Origin: Gammaproteobacteria bacterium
Lineage (GTDB): Bacteria; Pseudomonadota; Gammaproteobacteria; SZUA-229
Assembly (NCBI GenBank): GCA_016764035.1
Contig: JAESSQ010000020.1
Location: 1 to 8,064, forward strand
Direction of reading: 5' to 3'
DNA: 8,064 nt
The notes under the pieces are model-generated. The model saw only the letters and a program-made list of their open reading frames with translations, was not told the origin of the DNA and made no database searches. A program made the position numbers and the translations under genes. This document shows positions 6,666-8,064 of this stretch, one piece after another. Numbering within the stretch: position 1 is the first letter of the stretch; each line of letters starts with the position of its first letter.

Positions 6666-7055
6666 CTAGCGATTTTTTACTCTAGCTTCGTGTTTAAAAC
6701 TAACAATATATTCAAGGTTACCGATAAGCTTGCCGCGCGGCTCATACTCGATGGTGACGATTTTTTCGTTCTTTCCTTTTTTAATCATTATGTTTTCAGA
6801 TTTAATTGAATATATGCTATTTATTCTTAAGCGTTTGGCTACCAGTGCTTTTAAATTTTTTGTTGTCGCCTCTTTTGCCTTAGAGTCGTTAGGTAAAAGC
6901 TCCATGATTTTTTTAACACTAGAGTCGGCTAGATAAACGGGAATAATATTCATCGCAATAACGCCCTGAAACAATAAAAAGACGATTACTACCATCCAGC
7001 TAATTAACGTTAAACCTTTTTGTCGCTTTACCAAATGAGACGCCGTTTGTTTCAT
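6666..7055 (-). CDS. DUF4845 family small membrane protein
   Basis: This 129-residue protein has a basic N-terminus, one transmembrane helix (about 17-38, SWMVVIVFLLFQGVIAMNII) and a small domain that would sit in the periplasm. I assign it to DUF4845 from its position between lepB and rnc, its length, and the QKGLTLISW start, all standard for that family in Beta- and Gammaproteobacteria. The KGLTLI segment resembles a type IV prepilin leader (cleavage after glycine, then a hydrophobic helix), but serine replaces the usual glutamate at +5. Processing is thus uncertain, and the family's function is unknown. ATG 7055 is well supported by GAGGT eight nucleotides upstream. The gap to lepB is 37 nt, so it is probably cotranscribed with lepB and rnc. 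The link with signal peptidase is suggestive of an envelope role but is only an inference from gene order. Confidence 0.85.
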   Translation of the reverse strand: MKQTASHLVKRQKGLTLISWMVVIVFLLFQGVIAMNIIPVYLADSSVKKIMELLPNDSKAKEATTKNLKALVAKRLRINSIYSIKSENIMIKKGKNEKIVTIEYEPRGKLIGNLEYIVSFKHEARVKNR

Positions 7056-7092
7056 GCTTGATTACCTCGTGTACAGAGTCACGTGTTAAATA

Positions 7093-7896
7093 TTACTTAA
7101 TGACATTACCAATACGGTCAAGATGCCACTCATCACTAAAATGCATCCAGATCATGAATGCTTTACCTAATAAGTTTTGTTTAGGCACCGGACCCCAAAC
7201 ACGACTATCGTTACTGTTATCGCGGTTATCACCCATCACAAAAAACATATCTTCCGGTACGATATATTCTCCCTGAAGATTATCAGGTCTTGCTGGCAAC
7301 AATAGCATGGCATGCTCAGCTCCCGATAATTTTTCACTGTATTCGTTAGCGGAAGTTTGCCCCGGACCTTTATATGAACCAACAAAATCTCGCTCAATCG
7401 GCGCGCCATTAACGTACAAGACTTTATTGTAATAGGCGATATGGTCGCCAGGCAAACCGATAACACGTTTTATGTAGTCTAAGTTAGGGTTTCGTGGATA
7501 ACGAAAAACCACAACATCACCTCGCTCAGGCGACGAAAATTCGATTAACGTTTTATTAATGACTGGCACTTTAATTCCATAAGAAAACTTGTTAACCAGA
7601 ATGAAATCACCGATATATAACGATGGCAACATAGAGCCCGATGGGATTCTGAAAGGCTCAACAACAAAACCACGTAGTAAAAAAACGATAAGTAACACAG
7701 GAAAGAATGATTTTGAATATTCGACAATGACGGGCTCGTCACCTTTGCGACTTACCTCAACACCCTGATGCATTTGTGTTGATGATTGAATTATCTGGTT
7801 ACGCCTGGGCGCAAGAAACCATTTATCTATCAACCAAACGGTTCCGGTAAAAACGACGGCAACAAACAGGTAAAAAGAAAAGTCAAAAATTATCAT
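7093..7896 (-). CDS. lepB: Signal peptidase I
   Basis: LepB is an inner-membrane serine protease that removes signal peptides from exported preproteins. The 267-residue product has two membrane helices (about 6-23 and 63-80) and then the periplasmic S26 catalytic domain. Box B, FRIPSGSMLPSL (82-93), carries the nucleophile S88. Box D, RGDVVVFRYP followed by DYIKRVIGLPGD (140-151), carries the general-base lysine K143. Box E is MGDNRDNSNDSR (221-232). The end, GKAFMIWMHF, fits the family. It is shorter than E. coli LepB (324 residues), mainly through a reduced second half of the periplasmic domain; this is common among other gammaproteobacterial versions. The ATG at 7896 has only a weak ribosome-binding sequence. 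It follows lepA after 49 nt, as in E. coli. Confidence 0.97.
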   Translation of the reverse strand: MIIFDFSFYLFVAVVFTGTVWLIDKWFLAPRRNQIIQSSTQMHQGVEVSRKGDEPVIVEYSKSFFPVLLIVFLLRGFVVEPFRIPSGSMLPSLYIGDFILVNKFSYGIKVPVINKTLIEFSSPERGDVVVFRYPRNPNLDYIKRVIGLPGDHIAYYNKVLYVNGAPIERDFVGSYKGPGQTSANEYSEKLSGAEHAMLLLPARPDNLQGEYIVPEDMFFVMGDNRDNSNDSRVWGPVPKQNLLGKAFMIWMHFSDEWHLDRIGNVIK

Positions 7897-7945
7897 AAGT
7901 TACAACACATTATTATAGTTAGCATTAAAGTCTAGATGTTATTTA

Positions 7946-8064
7946 CTAATTATCTACTTTTAGCACAGCCAGAAACGCTTCCTGGGGTATCTCTACCTTG
8001 CCGAATTGCTTCATGCGTTTCTTGCCTTTTTTCTGTTTTTCCAATAGTTTACGTTTACGTGAAA
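7946..8064 (-). CDS. lepA: Elongation factor 4 (LepA), C-terminal end
   Basis: Only the last 38 codons and the TAG stop (7946-7948) are in the window; the gene continues beyond base 8064. The protein reads SRKRKLLEKQKKGKKRMKQF and then GKVEIPQEAFLAVLKVDN. This is the highly conserved LepA C-terminus: a lysine/arginine-rich helix followed by VEIPQEAFLAVLKV. LepA is a translational GTPase that acts on the ribosome and is linked to initiation or back-translocation, depending on the study. The GTPase domain is outside the window. The position directly upstream of lepB on the same strand is the usual lepA-lepB arrangement and suggests that lepA heads this operon. Confidence 0.95.
   Translation of the reverse strand, partial: SRKRKLLEKQKKGKKRMKQFGKVEIPQEAFLAVLKVDN

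Noticed and set aside
7912..7917. TATAAT on the minus strand in the lepA-lepB gap, as a possible internal lepB promoter
   Set aside because: No acceptable -35 lies 16-18 bp upstream, and the gap is AT-rich, so a chance -10 match is likely.

Overview
The window comes from the chromosome of a low-GC gammaproteobacterium (roughly 40% GC by eye). The main evidence is the minus-strand gene order lepA-lepB-DUF4845-rnc-era-recO, which is typical of Gammaproteobacteria, together with an MltF-type lytic transglycosylase and a BioA closely similar to the enterobacterial enzymes. The genus cannot be fixed from this sequence; a Thiotrichales-like marine lineage (Methylophaga or Cycloclasticus type) is only a guess. 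I see no tRNA, rRNA, CRISPR array, insertion sequence, prophage or attachment site. No gene-free stretch exceeds about 300 bases.

Plus-strand half (1-3277). The window opens inside the 3' end of an FMN-binding glutamate-synthase-type gene. A short intergenic region follows, with a possible promoter and no Shine-Dalgarno sequence. Next is bioA, for the SAM-dependent amination step of biotin synthesis. The following gene encodes an MltF-type membrane-bound lytic transglycosylase, which cleaves peptidoglycan. Its natural N-terminus appears to lie upstream of any conventional start codon.

Minus-strand half (3306-8064). In transcription order this runs: the 3' end of lepA (elongation factor 4), lepB (signal peptidase I), a small DUF4845 membrane protein, rnc (RNase III), era (ribosome-assembly GTPase) and recO (recombination mediator). 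All are tightly packed, with an rnc/era overlap and a 9-nt era/recO gap, as expected of one operon joining secretion, RNA processing, ribosome maturation and DNA repair. Many Gammaproteobacteria have pdxJ and acpS after recO. Here that slot holds a gene for a divergent CheR-like SAM-methyltransferase-fold protein that has lost several residues conserved in CheR. This gene converges on mltF, and its last codons contain a perfect 12-bp inverted repeat.

Most of the window is ordinary housekeeping DNA. The parts most worth a second look are the divergent CheR-like gene in the pdxJ position, the apparent ATC start of mltF, the possible leaderless bioA transcript, and the 12-bp palindrome at the convergent gene junction. 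I do not see a convincing undescribed multi-gene system here.
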